Counted from the stretch's first letter, positions 21,091-29,804 are shown. The stretch is DNA of 64,000 nt from Pseudoxanthomonas sp. YR558 (GCF_900116385.1 NZ_FPCI01000001.1:1674001-1738000); one strand, 5' to 3'. A program made the numbers and translations. Notes: a model not told the origin generated them from the sequence alone.

Positions 21091-22437
21091 ATGAGCCGTC
21101 GCCCCCTCGCACTTGCGCTCGCCCTGGCCCTGCCGTCCGCGGCCAATGCCACCGACCTGATGCAGACCTATGAGCTGGCGCGTGCCGGCGACACCACGCT
21201 GTCCATCGCCGAATCCACCCGGCTGATCGACAAGGAAGGCGCCGTGCAGGCCCGCGCCTTGTTGCTGCCGCAGATCTCCGGCAGCGCCGGTTATGACCTC
21301 ACGCACAGCAGCCGTCCGGGCGACCCCACCGGCGACGGCAAGAGCCGCAGCTACGGCGCCTCGCTGAACCAGACGATCTTCGACTGGAGCCGTATCGCCG
21401 ATCTGCGTGGCCAGAAGGCCATCAGCCAGGCCGCCGATTACGACCTGGCCTCGGCGAACAACGACCTGATCACCCGCACGTCGGCCGCCTACTTCAACGT
21501 GTTGATCGGCATCGAATCGCTGGCCGCCGCGGAAACCAACGAAGCGGCCTCCAAGAAGCAGTTCGACTACGCGCAGAAGCGTCTCGACGTGGGCCTGGCG
21601 CCGATCACCGACGTGCACGAAGCCCGCGCGCAGTACGACAGCGCTCGCGCCAACACCATCCTGGCCCGCAACGCGCTGGACGACAGCTACCGCGCGCTGG
21701 CCGAGATCACCGGCCAGCCGATCAGCGGCCTGAAGGGTCTGCCGGACGACTTCCGTCCTGAACTGCCGGCCGAACAGAACGCGCAGGCATGGGTCGATCG
21801 CGCAGTCGAGCAGAACCCGGACCTGAAGTCGGCGCAGTACCAGTTGGAGTCGGCGCAACACGGCGTATCCAGCGCGCGTGCCGGCCACTACCCCACCCTG
21901 AACTTCCGCGGCAATTACTCCAACGGTACCGACTGGGACAGCGTGCCGGGCACCCTGTCGCAGGATGGCGAAGGCTACTCCTGGGGCGTGACCCTGACCG
22001 TGCCGATCTTCTCCGGCGGCGCCACCCAGTCCGGCGTGCGCCAGGCGCTGGCCCAGCGTGATCGTGCCTCCGATGGCCTGGAGCAGACCCGCCGTGCGCT
22101 GATCCGCAATACCAGCAACGCCTATCAGGCGCTGGTCGCCGGCGTCAGCGAAGTGGAGGCTCGCCGTCTGGCGGTGGTCTCCGCGCAGAGCGCGTTGGAT
22201 GCCTCGCAGGTCGGCCTGGAAGTCGGTACCCGCACCGTGCTGGACGTGCTGCAGAACCAGCGCACGCTGTTCCAGGCGCAGGTCGAGTACGCGCAGGCCC
22301 GCTACAACTTCCTGCAGAACCGTCTGCTATTGGAACAAGCCGCCGGCACGCTCGACGGCGCCGACGTACAGGACGTCAACCGTCTGCTGACCGCCGACGC
22401 CGAAGCGCGCCTGTCGTCGCAGCCCGTTTCGCAGTAA
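21091..22437 (+). CDS. tolC: TolC-type outer-membrane channel protein
   Basis: A 448-residue outer-membrane exit duct for RND, ABC and type I secretion systems. A signal peptide (SRRPLALALALALPSAANA, cut before TDLMQTYELA) is followed by two repeated OEP halves; DLMQTYELARAGDTTL and the second-half GLEVGTRTVLDVLQNQRTLFQAQ are characteristic. AAAGGAA sits 6 nt upstream of the ATG. The chosen start agrees with the signal peptide; an earlier in-frame start would overlap pcm. It probably serves the RND pair at 15-19.5 kb and others. A strong terminator follows. Confidence 0.95.
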   Translation: MSRRPLALALALALPSAANATDLMQTYELARAGDTTLSIAESTRLIDKEGAVQARALLLPQISGSAGYDLTHSSRPGDPTGDGKSRSYGASLNQTIFDWSRIADLRGQKAISQAADYDLASANNDLITRTSAAYFNVLIGIESLAAAETNEAASKKQFDYAQKRLDVGLAPITDVHEARAQYDSARANTILARNALDDSYRALAEITGQPISGLKGLPDDFRPELPAEQNAQAWVDRAVEQNPDLKSAQYQLESAQHGVSSARAGHYPTLNFRGNYSNGTDWDSVPGTLSQDGEGYSWGVTLTVPIFSGGATQSGVRQALAQRDRASDGLEQTRRALIRNTSNAYQALVAGVSEVEARRLAVVSAQSALDASQVGLEVGTRTVLDVLQNQRTLFQAQVEYAQARYNFLQNRLLLEQAAGTLDGADVQDVNRLLTADAEARLSSQPVSQ

Positions 22438-22461
22438 CCCCCGCGCACTTCGCGCGCACGC

Positions 22462-22496
22462 AACGGCGGGCTTCGGCCCGCCGTTGTCGTTTTCGC
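22462..22496 (+). terminator. Intrinsic terminator of tolC
   Basis: Ten-bp stem AACGGCGGGC-TTCG-GCCCGCCGTT with a UUCG tetraloop, followed by GTCGTTTTC, 24 bp after the tolC stop. Confidence 0.85.
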
Positions 22497-22510
22497 ACGG
22501 GGAGAAGATC

Positions 22511-22608
22511 CTGTAGGAGCGACGTAAGTCGCGACCGGACGCTCACTGATCGACGGCCAGTGAGCCTACGCTGAAGGTTCCAGGTCGCGACTTACGTCGC
22601 TCCTACAG
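22511..22608. repeat. REPIN: inverted pair of REP palindromes
   Basis: A perfect 26-bp inverted repeat (CTGTAGGAGCGACGTAAGTC... and its complement) flanks a 46-bp spacer that itself contains an 8-bp dyad GCTCACTG/CAGTGAGC. Each arm has the REP structure: a GTAGGAGC head followed by the small hairpin GCGAC-GTAA-GTCGC. This is the layout of REPIN doublets mobilised by RAYT transposases in Pseudomonas and xanthomonads. It sits between the tolC terminator and the end of the convergent CoA-transferase gene. No RAYT gene is in the window. The folded RNA could also block read-through from either side. Confidence 0.9.
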
Positions 22609-22615
22609 AGGTCTT

Positions 22616-23836
22616 TCAGATCGCACCGCTTGCCCGCAGCGCCGCGATCTCGCTGTCGCTGAAGCCGGCTTCGCGCAACACGCCGTCGGTGTGTTGCCCC
22701 AGCAAGGGCGGTGCTCGCGGCGGTTCGACCGGCGTTGCCGACAATCTCAATGGACTACTTACCAGCGGCACCGCGCCGGCCAACGGATGCGGCGTCTCGA
22801 CGACCATGCCGCGGGCCAGCACCTGCGGATCGGCGAAGACATCGTCGAGATCGTTCACCGGCCCGCAAGGAATGCCGGCTGCTTCCAGCGATGCCAGCCA
22901 CGCGCTGCGCCCGCGCGTGCGGAACGCGTCCTGCAACACCGAGATCAACGCATCGCGATGGCGCACCCGCGCCGCGTTGGTCGCGTAGCGAACGTCCTGG
23001 GCCAACGCCGCGAGTCCGAGCAGTTCGCACAGCCGCGCGAACTGCCGGTCATTGCCGACCGCGACGATGAGATGCCCGTCGGCCACGGCGAAGACCTGGT
23101 ACGGCACGATGTTGGCGTGTGCATTGCCCTGCCGTGGCGGCCGCTCGCCGCCGACCAGTGTGTGGCTGCCGAGGTTGGCGAGCATCGCGACCTGCGCATC
23201 CAGCAGGGCCATGTCGATGACCTGCCCTTCACCCGTGGCATCGCGATGGCGGAGCGCGGCGAGGATGGCGACGGTGGCATACATGCCAGTGAAGAGATCC
23301 GATACCGCCACCCCCACCTTCTGCGGCTCGCCATCGGCTTCACCCGTAAGACTCATCAAGCCGCCCAGGCCCTGCACGGCGAAGTCATAGCCTGCGCGCT
23401 GCGCATACGGTCCGTCCTGGCCGAAACCGGTGATCGAGCAATAGACCAGACGCGGGTTCAACGCGCGCAACGCAGCGGCATCCAGGCCATGGCGCGCCAT
23501 GTCGCCAACCTTGAAGTTTTCCACCAGCACGTCGCATTGCTGGGCGAGGCGACGGATGACGTCCTGTCCCTCCGGGATCGACATGTCCACCGTCAGCGAA
23601 CGTTTGTTGCGATTGGCGCACAAGAAATACGCCGACTCGCCTGTTTCGTCGCCGGACGCATCACGCAGGAAGGGCGGGCCCCAACCGCGCGTGTCGTCGC
23701 CGGTGCCCGGGCGCTCGACCTTGATGACGTCGGCGCCCAGGTCGGCGAGCACCTGCGTGCACCACGGACCCGCCAGCACGCGCGTGAGATCCAGCACGCG
23801 CACGCCGGACAGGGCACGCGGCGTGGCAGCGCTCAC
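22616..23836 (-). CDS. CaiB/BaiF family (class III) CoA transferase
   Basis: A 406-residue acyl-CoA:carboxylate CoA transferase. Family features are LSGVRVLDLTRVLAGPWCTQVLADLGADVIKVE at the N-terminus, NRNKRSLTVDM, ITGFGQDGPYAQRAGYDFAVQG and the segment with the expected catalytic Asp (VGVAVSDLFTGMYA, D180). The substrate cannot be read from sequence. It is the downstream partner of waaA: its ATG lies inside a 4-bp overlap with the waaA stop, so the two are cotranscribed, though no functional tie to LPS is known. Confidence 0.92.
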   Translation of the reverse strand: MSAATPRALSGVRVLDLTRVLAGPWCTQVLADLGADVIKVERPGTGDDTRGWGPPFLRDASGDETGESAYFLCANRNKRSLTVDMSIPEGQDVIRRLAQQCDVLVENFKVGDMARHGLDAAALRALNPRLVYCSITGFGQDGPYAQRAGYDFAVQGLGGLMSLTGEADGEPQKVGVAVSDLFTGMYATVAILAALRHRDATGEGQVIDMALLDAQVAMLANLGSHTLVGGERPPRQGNAHANIVPYQVFAVADGHLIVAVGNDRQFARLCELLGLAALAQDVRYATNAARVRHRDALISVLQDAFRTRGRSAWLASLEAAGIPCGPVNDLDDVFADPQVLARGMVVETPHPLAGAVPLVSSPLRLSATPVEPPRAPPLLGQHTDGVLREAGFSDSEIAALRASGAI

Positions 23837-25134
23837 GCGACGGGCGCCGGCAGGTGCGGCGCGATCATCACCAGGGTGCGCGCGAGTGCACCACGGCCGT
23901 GTTCGACCAGTGCCCTGCCGTGGGCGGCGACCGCTTCGCGGCGCACCTGGTCACCCAGCAGATCCTCCAGCGCGCGTGCGACTCCAACGGCATCCGGCGC
24001 GATGACGAGTGCATCGGCTTCCTTCAGGCGGCGGGAGATCTCGCTGAAGTTGTGCAAGTGCGGGCCGGTGACGGCGGGCGTTCCCACCGCCGCGGGCTCG
24101 AGCAGGTTGTGGCCGCCGATCGCTTGCAGGCTGCCACCAACGAAGGCCACGTCGGCGCAGGCGTAGAACGCCATCAATTCGCCTAGCGTGTCGAGCACGA
24201 ACACGTCATCGTCGCTGGCGGGCCACTGATCCGCACGACGCGTGCCCACCTTCCAGCCCGCTTCGCGCGCACCTTCCGCCACCCGGGGGAAGCGTTCCGG
24301 GTGCCGTGGCGCCCACAACAGCAGCAGGTTCGGCCAGCGCTGGCGCAGACGGGCGTGGATCTCGCGCACCGGCGATTCCTCGTCCTCGTGCGTGCTCGCC
24401 GCGATCCACACAGGGCGACCCTGGGGGAGGTGCCCACGGAAGCCCGCGACCACCTCCTGCACGTTGGCCGGCACCGGAATGTCGAACTTGAGGTTGCCGA
24501 CATCGCGCACCTGTTCTGGCGCCGCACCGAGCTGGACAAAACGCGCGGCATCGCCTTCGGACTGCGCCGCCACGCGGCGCACCGTGCGCAACGTGCGCGC
24601 GATCAGTGGACGCAATACGCTGTAGCCTCGCAGCGAGCGCGCCGATAAGCGCGCATTGAGGATGTAGACCGGCACCTTGCGGTCGTGGCAGCCGAACAGC
24701 AGGCTGGGCCACAACTCGGTTTCCATGATCAGCGCGAGCCGTGGCGGAAAGTGGTCGAGGAAGCGTGCGACCGCGCCGGGCAGGTCGTAGGGCGAGTAGA
24801 CATGCAGCACGCGGTCGCCCCATAGCGCGCGCACGCGTTCCGAACCGGTGGGCGTGATCGTGGTGACCAGCAGCCTGAGCCCGCGGTGTCGTTTCAGCAG
24901 TGCGTCCACGACGGGCGCGGCGGCGTTGACCTCGCCCACCGACACGGCGTGCAGCCACACATCGACCGGACGCGGCGAGGCGGCGTAGCTGCCATAGCGC
25001 TCGTTCCAGCGCTGGAAGTATTCCGGATAGCGGAAGCCACGCCAGATCAGGTGGTAGACGGTGACCGGCGTCAGCACGTACAGCACCACCGAATACAGGG
25101 CGCGCAGCAGGCGTTCGGCGGTTCGGTTCGGCAT
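23833..25134 (-). CDS. waaA: 3-Deoxy-D-manno-octulosonic acid (Kdo) transferase
   Basis: WaaA adds Kdo from CMP-Kdo to lipid IVA at the inner membrane, joining lipid A to the LPS core. The 433-residue protein opens with the single membrane anchor (LLRALYSVVLYVLTPVTVYHLIWRG). Family motifs are WLHAVSVGEVNAAAPVV with the essential Glu, the GT-B linker, and the CMP-Kdo-binding end AFVGGSLQAIGGHNLLEPAAVGTPAVTGPH. The ATG at 25134 is preferred; a TTG three codons earlier is possible. No clear ribosome binding site precedes it. It is divergent from the lpxL-like gene, 39 bp away, consistent with lipid A genes grouping here. Confidence 0.96.
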   Translation of the reverse strand: MPNRTAERLLRALYSVVLYVLTPVTVYHLIWRGFRYPEYFQRWNERYGSYAASPRPVDVWLHAVSVGEVNAAAPVVDALLKRHRGLRLLVTTITPTGSERVRALWGDRVLHVYSPYDLPGAVARFLDHFPPRLALIMETELWPSLLFGCHDRKVPVYILNARLSARSLRGYSVLRPLIARTLRTVRRVAAQSEGDAARFVQLGAAPEQVRDVGNLKFDIPVPANVQEVVAGFRGHLPQGRPVWIAASTHEDEESPVREIHARLRQRWPNLLLLWAPRHPERFPRVAEGAREAGWKVGTRRADQWPASDDDVFVLDTLGELMAFYACADVAFVGGSLQAIGGHNLLEPAAVGTPAVTGPHLHNFSEISRRLKEADALVIAPDAVGVARALEDLLGDQVRREAVAAHGRALVEHGRGALARTLVMIAPHLPAPVA

Positions 25135-25162
25135 CGTCGACAAGGATACCCGGGGCCGCCGC

Positions 25163-25168
25163 TACAAT
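25163..25168 (+). promoter_or_regulatory. Candidate -10 box of the lpxL-like gene
   Basis: TACAAT at 25163-25168, just 5 bp before the annotated ATG at 25174. If used, transcription would begin at about that ATG, or the real start is the ATG at 25222. No good -35 box at 16-18 bp spacing was seen. Confidence 0.35.
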
Positions 25169-25173
25169 GGGTC

Positions 25174-26106
25174 ATGGCCGAATCCGAGAAGCGATCCCCC
25201 GGCGCGAACGAGCGCCCTCCCATGGGGCCGCGCCAATGGCCCTCCTGGGCCGGCGTCGGCCTGGCCTGGCTGGCTGCGCGCGTGCCGTGGGCCCTGCAGC
25301 GTCCGTTGGGGCGTGCCATCGGCGCCCTGCTGTTCGCGCTGATGCGCGGGCGCCGGCACGTGGCCCGGCGCAACATCGCGCTCTGCTTTCCCGAGATGGA
25401 GGCTGCCCACCAGGAAGCTCTCGCACGCGCGAGTTTCGGCGAACTCGGCATCGGTCTGTTCGAATTCGCACGCGCCTGGTGGGGCAGCGTGGCGCCGATG
25501 CGCGGCAACGTGCGCGTGGAGGGCCTGGAGCACCTGGCGGCCGCGCAGGCCGGCGGGCGCGGCGTCATCGTCGTCTCGGGCCATTTCACCACGCTGGAGA
25601 TTTCCGCCCGCCTGATGTGCGACTACGCACCGCTGGCCGGCATGTACCGCCCGCACGACCAAGGGGCGATGGAGTGGGCGGTGAAGCGCGGACGCCTGCG
25701 TTACGCCACCGCCATGTTCACCCGAGACGAGTTGCGCCCTGCGCTGAAGCACCTCAAGCAAGGCGGGCTGTTGTGGTTCGCGCCAGACCAGGACACGCGG
25801 CGCGGCGAGAGCGTCTTCGTGCCGTTCTTCGGCCATCCGGCTTACAGCCTGACCTCCACGCATCAACTGGCGCGATTGTCCGGTGCCGCCGTCATGGCGT
25901 TCTCGCACGTCCGCCGCGAGGATGGCGGATACACGCTGAAGCTGTCGCCCGCGTTCGAGGATTTCCCGTCTTCCGATGCCACCGCCGATACCGCACGCGT
26001 GATCGCCGCCATCGAGGGGATGGTGCGCGAGGCGCCCACCCAATATCTGTGGATCCACCGGCGCTTCAAGCGTCAGCCCGACGGCCGCGGCGAGCTCTAC
26101 CGGTAG
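25174..26106 (+). CDS. LpxL-type lipid A late acyltransferase
   Basis: A 310-residue member of the LpxL/LpxM family, which transfers a secondary acyl chain to Kdo2-lipid IVA at the inner membrane. PRQWPSWAGVGLAWLAARVPWALQ is the typical N-terminal anchor, NIALCFPEM the conserved motif, and VVSGHFTTLEISAR holds the HX4(D/E) catalytic pair. It ends TQYLWIHRRFKRQPDGRGELYR. The start at 25174 gives a family-like length; an ATG at 25222, right before PRQWPSW, is a serious alternative given the TACAAT box. It converges with a paralogue, and the two stop codons overlap inside one palindrome. Confidence 0.92.
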   Translation: MAESEKRSPGANERPPMGPRQWPSWAGVGLAWLAARVPWALQRPLGRAIGALLFALMRGRRHVARRNIALCFPEMEAAHQEALARASFGELGIGLFEFARAWWGSVAPMRGNVRVEGLEHLAAAQAGGRGVIVVSGHFTTLEISARLMCDYAPLAGMYRPHDQGAMEWAVKRGRLRYATAMFTRDELRPALKHLKQGGLLWFAPDQDTRRGESVFVPFFGHPAYSLTSTHQLARLSGAAVMAFSHVRREDGGYTLKLSPAFEDFPSSDATADTARVIAAIEGMVREAPTQYLWIHRRFKRQPDGRGELYR

Positions 26107-26108
26107 AG
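26095..26108. repeat. 14-bp palindrome encoding Leu-Tyr-Arg-stop on both strands
   Basis: CTCTACCGGTAGAG is a perfect palindrome. Read on the plus strand it gives CTC TAC CGG TAG, the end of the first acyltransferase. Read on the minus strand it gives the identical codons, the end of the second. The coding regions overlap by 10 bp (26097-26106). Confidence 0.95.
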
Positions 26109-27002
26109 GCCGGGCTCGCCCGGTGGTCGCGTCTTGAAGCGACGGTGCACCCAGAGATACTGCTCGGGATGCTGGCGCACGACGGCTTCGAGTTCCGCCA
26201 TGTAGCGCCCCGCATCCTGCGCGGGATCGCCGCTGGGCCAGCCGTCCCACGTGGGTTCCACACGCAGCTTGTAGCGTCCCTCCGCATCGCGGTGGAACCA
26301 GAAGGGCAGCACCGCGGCATTGCCGCGCCGGGCGAGATCCGGCGTCGCCACCAGGGTGGCGGCCCGGACGCCGAAAAAGGGCACGAAGGCGTTCTGGTAG
26401 TTGAAATCCTGATCAGCCGAGTACGCCACGATGCCGCCGCGAGACAGCGCGCGCAGCAGGCCGCGCACGTCCTTCTTGCCGATGACATCGGCGAAGGCGC
26501 GGCGGCGCGCGCCATCGAGCCAGCGCTCGACGCAGGCATCGTTGTTGTGGCGCGCAACGATCGTCACGCGTTCGCCCAGCGCTTCACCGAGCAGGCGCGC
26601 GCACAGTTCCGAATGCGGAAAGTGGCCGCCGAACAGCAACACGCCCTGCCCGCGTTCGCGCGCGGCACGCACGTGCTCGAGGCCTTCCACGTCGGCGAGG
26701 CCGCGGAGCCTGCCAGGCGACGCGAACCAGCCGCGCACCAACTCCAGCACGCCGGTCACGGTCGCGCGCAGGTTGTCGCGCAGCAGGCGGACCCGTGCCG
26801 TCTCATCCAGCTCCGGAAAACACAACGCGATGTTGGTGGCCGCATAGCGGCGCCGCTTGCCCAGTGCAGGCCAGAGCACCCACGTCGCTACCGAGCCGAG
26901 CGCGAGCAGCGCACGCTGCGGCAGTGCCGCGATCGCGGTGGCGATCAGGTTCGCGGGTGCGATGAAGGCGCAGCGCCGCGCACGTGCGGCCTCATTCGTC
27001 AT
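26097..27002 (-). CDS. Second LpxL-type acyltransferase, convergent paralogue
   Basis: A 301-residue member of the same family as the preceding gene. Motifs in order are an N-terminal hydrophobic anchor (APANLIATAIAALPQRALLALGSVA), YAATNIALCFPELDE, LLFGGHFPHSELCARLL with the HX4(D/E) pair, and the terminal QYLWVHRRFKTRPPGEPGLYR. The shared ending with its neighbour and the common motifs indicate paralogy, but overall similarity is modest. The start ATG (27002) lies 11 bp inside the end of the upstream WaaL-like gene. Which acyl position or chain each enzyme uses cannot be told from sequence. Confidence 0.92.
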   Translation of the reverse strand: MTNEAARARRCAFIAPANLIATAIAALPQRALLALGSVATWVLWPALGKRRRYAATNIALCFPELDETARVRLLRDNLRATVTGVLELVRGWFASPGRLRGLADVEGLEHVRAARERGQGVLLFGGHFPHSELCARLLGEALGERVTIVARHNNDACVERWLDGARRRAFADVIGKKDVRGLLRALSRGGIVAYSADQDFNYQNAFVPFFGVRAATLVATPDLARRGNAAVLPFWFHRDAEGRYKLRVEPTWDGWPSGDPAQDAGRYMAELEAVVRQHPEQYLWVHRRFKTRPPGEPGLYR

Positions 27003-28314
27003 CGCGCGCCAGCAGGCTGCCGGCATACAACGCGGCCAGCAGCAGCGTCAGTCCACCCCAGAACGTGGAGTAGAACGCGAGGTGCGTGTTGAACGGGAAT
27101 ACCGTCACGGCCAGCGCCAGCATCGCCGGACGCGCGCGCTCCTTCGCCTGGGGCGTGGCGTAGCGCCAGGCGCGCCACGCGAGCGCAGCCCCCGCCAGCC
27201 ACAACAGCAGACCGATGACGCCGGTCTCGCTGAGCACTTCCAGCACCAGTTGGTGCGCGTGGAACGCGGGTCCCTGGCCCCAGGCCGGCCGCGACGCGGG
27301 GCTGGCGTCGCAGTCCGGGTAGGCCTGGCGGAATCCGCGCGCGCCGACACCGTTGATCGGGTGCTTCGCGATCATGCAGGTGGCGGCGGACCAGATCTGC
27401 GCGCGGCCCGACAACGCGGTATCCACGCCGGCTTCGTCGGCGGTCAGCGCATGCGTGGTCAATAGGATCCGCTCGCGCACCTGCGTCGAGGCGACGGTGA
27501 GTACGCCCAACAGCAAAAAGCCGAACCCGAACACGCCGAGCAGTCGCTTCCAGCCCAGCAGTTTCCAGCCCGAGAACACCAGCACCAGCGCATAGGTGAT
27601 CCACGCGGCACGGGCGCCAGCGAGAAGCACCACCACGCCGATCGCCGCGGATGCGAGCAGCCAGCCCGCCACGCGCAGGCGCGCGGCGGCCGCGAATAAC
27701 AGGAACGGCGATAGACTGGCCATCACCACCCCTAGCTTGCGATTGCATGGGCCGAGGAAGCCGCTCAAACGATCGATGCCGGCCATCTGTTCGACCGTGC
27801 ACATGGGCCGCCCACTGATCCATTGCTTCAGCTGGTCCAGGCCCCAGAACAACGGACTGGTGCCGAATGCCACCTGCGCCAATGCATCGAGCGTCCAGAC
27901 ACCCACGATCACGGCCAGTCCGTTGAACGTGGTGCGGCGCGCGCGCGCATTCGCCACCGACGCCGCCACCAGCCACAGGAACGGCAGGTAGCGCAGGTCA
28001 ACCGCAGCTTCCCGCAATGCACGCCCCACATCGACGGCGTCGATCGCCGAGATGGCTTGCGGCAACCAGTAGGCGGCAAACAGCGCGCTTGTCAGGGCCC
28101 ACGCCGCGCCGCTCAGCAAGCGCGTGCCGCCGCGAAAGCGCCCCAGCAGCAAGCGCACGATCGCCGCCAGCGCTCCGAGCACCATCACGGCCTCCGCGTA
28201 GCCGGGTGCCGGCCACAGGGCGACGAACGTCAGCACCCACGCGGGCGCCCAGCGCCAGCCGTGCCGGTCGCGTCTTGCGGTCGTGTCAGGGGTCGATGGC
28301 GGGTCGGCAGTCAT
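26992..28314 (-). CDS. O-antigen ligase-like integral membrane protein (WaaL/Wzy_C family)
   Basis: A 440-residue polytopic protein with about ten hydrophobic spans. The large periplasmic loop near residues 300-370 has LSGRAQIWSAATCMIAKHPINGVGARGFRQAYPDC and FHAHQLVLEVLSETG. This R-x-x-x-W ... HPxxGxG ... H-x-x-x-L pattern is typical of the Wzy_C/WaaL family, which joins O-antigen or other glycans to lipid A-core. It overlaps the glycosyltransferase upstream by 29 bp and the acyltransferase downstream by 11 bp, placing it in an LPS operon. Polymerase rather than ligase function is possible. Confidence 0.85.
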   Translation of the reverse strand: MTADPPSTPDTTARRDRHGWRWAPAWVLTFVALWPAPGYAEAVMVLGALAAIVRLLLGRFRGGTRLLSGAAWALTSALFAAYWLPQAISAIDAVDVGRALREAAVDLRYLPFLWLVAASVANARARRTTFNGLAVIVGVWTLDALAQVAFGTSPLFWGLDQLKQWISGRPMCTVEQMAGIDRLSGFLGPCNRKLGVVMASLSPFLLFAAAARLRVAGWLLASAAIGVVVLLAGARAAWITYALVLVFSGWKLLGWKRLLGVFGFGFLLLGVLTVASTQVRERILLTTHALTADEAGVDTALSGRAQIWSAATCMIAKHPINGVGARGFRQAYPDCDASPASRPAWGQGPAFHAHQLVLEVLSETGVIGLLLWLAGAALAWRAWRYATPQAKERARPAMLALAVTVFPFNTHLAFYSTFWGGLTLLLAALYAGSLLARDDE

Positions 28315-29425
28315 CGGCAAGATCGTGGTAGAGGGCGAGCGTGGCGTCCTGCATCGCGCGCAGGGTGTAGGCATCCATCGTAGCCAATCGCGATGGCGGA
28401 TGGGCGAGCATCGCCGTCACGGTAGCGCACAGGCGATCCTCGTCGAAGGTCGGCACGGCACCTTCCGGCTGCAGTTCGGCCAACAGTTCGCCCACGCCAC
28501 CGTGCGCCCAGCCCACGACGGGACGGCCGACCGACAGGCTCTCGATGACGGTGCGGCCGAAGGCTTCCGGCTTGCGCGACAGCTGCAGCACCACGTCGCT
28601 GGCGGCGTACGCGCGTGCGATCTCCGAGGTCGGCGCGGTGATCGCGAGCGTTTCCGCGACACCGCCACGCTGCGCCTCGGCTTCGAGCTCGGCGATGTAG
28701 GGTTCGCGACCCGGCTCGCGCGTACCCGGCATCCACAGGCGCGCGTCCATACCGGCCTCGCGCAACCGCCTGAGCAGCGACAGCGCGTCGCCATGCCCCT
28801 TCAATCGCGTGCCGCGTCCTGGCAACAGGAGCAGCGGGCCATCGCCGGCCAGCGCGGGGTGCTGTTGGGCCGCCCACGCGCGCGCGGAAGGATCGGGCGA
28901 AGATGCGCGCGGGAATTGCGCGGGATCGATCCCACGCGGGATGACGACGAGCTTCGAGGGATTCGTCCGCGGATAGTGCTGCAGCAGATAGCGGCGCACG
29001 GTATCCGACACGCAGATCACGCGTTCGCCCTGCGTCATCACCGCGCTGTAGCGGCTCGGCGAGTTGAGACCGTGCATGGTGGTGATGAAGCGGGGTCGCG
29101 ATGCGGCAGGCATGCCGCGCACCGCCCACAGCCCGAGCCATGCCGGCAGGCGCGAACGGGCGTGCACGATGTCGGCGCCGGCCTCGGCGACCAGCCGTCG
29201 CAACGCGCCGACATGGCGCAATGTCAGCAGCGACTTTCGGCCGATCTCGAGCGTGATGTGTTCCGCGCCGGACGCCTGCAGCGTCGGCACGAGGCGACCG
29301 CCGGCCGACACCACGATGGCGCGATGGCCGGCCCGCACCAGCGCATCGGCGATCTCAAGGGTGGAGCGTTCGACACCGCCGGATTCCAGCGCCGGCAGCA
29401 GTTGGACGACGGTCAGTCGGCGCAT
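28286..29425 (-). CDS. Glycosyltransferase family 4 protein, probable LPS core
   Basis: A 379-residue GT-B enzyme. The N-terminal acceptor domain begins VVQLLPALESGGVERSTLEIADALVRAGH, a common GT4 opening. The C-terminal nucleotide-sugar domain includes LLLLPGRGTRLKGH and the EX7E-type stretch KPEAFGRTVIESLSVGRPVVGWAHGGVGELL. Sugar donor and acceptor are unknown. Its place upstream of the WaaL-like gene and two lipid A acyltransferases argues for a role in LPS core assembly. The CHCC zinc-finger gene precedes it by 36 bp. Confidence 0.9.
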   Translation of the reverse strand: MRRLTVVQLLPALESGGVERSTLEIADALVRAGHRAIVVSAGGRLVPTLQASGAEHITLEIGRKSLLTLRHVGALRRLVAEAGADIVHARSRLPAWLGLWAVRGMPAASRPRFITTMHGLNSPSRYSAVMTQGERVICVSDTVRRYLLQHYPRTNPSKLVVIPRGIDPAQFPRASSPDPSARAWAAQQHPALAGDGPLLLLPGRGTRLKGHGDALSLLRRLREAGMDARLWMPGTREPGREPYIAELEAEAQRGGVAETLAITAPTSEIARAYAASDVVLQLSRKPEAFGRTVIESLSVGRPVVGWAHGGVGELLAELQPEGAVPTFDEDRLCATVTAMLAHPPSRLATMDAYTLRAMQDATLALYHDLADDCRPAIDP

Positions 29426-29461
29426 GGTCGGCGGGCCATGCGAGGGGCCGGCATCGTCCGG

Positions 29462-29659
29462 TCAGTCGGCCAGGACGAAATGCGAACCGCAGTACGGGCA
29501 CTGCACCTCGCCGCCTGTGGCGTCCTCGATGGGCAGGTACACGCGCGGGTGCGAGTTCCACAGCGCCATCGACGGCAGCGGGCAGCTCAGCGGCAGGTCG
29601 GCGCGGCTCACGGTGTAGCGCTTCTCGGCGTTGGCGGGCGCGGTGGCGGTCTGGCTCAT
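29462..29659 (-). CDS. CHCC zinc-finger small protein
   Basis: A 65-residue protein with the pattern C26-H37-C54-C57 (SCPLPSMALWNSHPRVYLP ... VQCPYCGSHF). This is the CHCC zinc-finger fold also found in the mitochondrial complex I subunit NDUFS6. In Xanthomonas relatives it is a short stand-alone protein of unknown role. The start ATG is 36 bp before the glycosyltransferase unit on the same strand, so it may be the first gene of that operon. Zn binding is inferred from the four ligands. Confidence 0.85.
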   Translation of the reverse strand: MSQTATAPANAEKRYTVSRADLPLSCPLPSMALWNSHPRVYLPIEDATGGEVQCPYCGSHFVLAD

Positions 29660-29729
29660 GACGGTGCACGGTGTGAAACAGGGGCGGCCAGTCTACCAGC
29701 CGCTCCCGGACGCCCCAAGGCGCAGGGCC

Positions 29730-29766
29730 GGGAACGAAGAACGCCGCCCGGGACAGGGCGGCGTTC
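29730..29766 (-). terminator. Intrinsic terminator of the yceI-like gene
   Basis: Eleven-bp perfect stem GAACGCCGCCC/GGGCGGCGTTC with a 6-nt loop, 38 bp after the stop. On the minus strand the tail reads TTCGTTCC rather than a pure T-tract. Confidence 0.8.
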
Positions 29767-29804
29767 TGGAGCGCATCGGCCGGGAAAAGGCCGAGGGACG
29801 CGGC

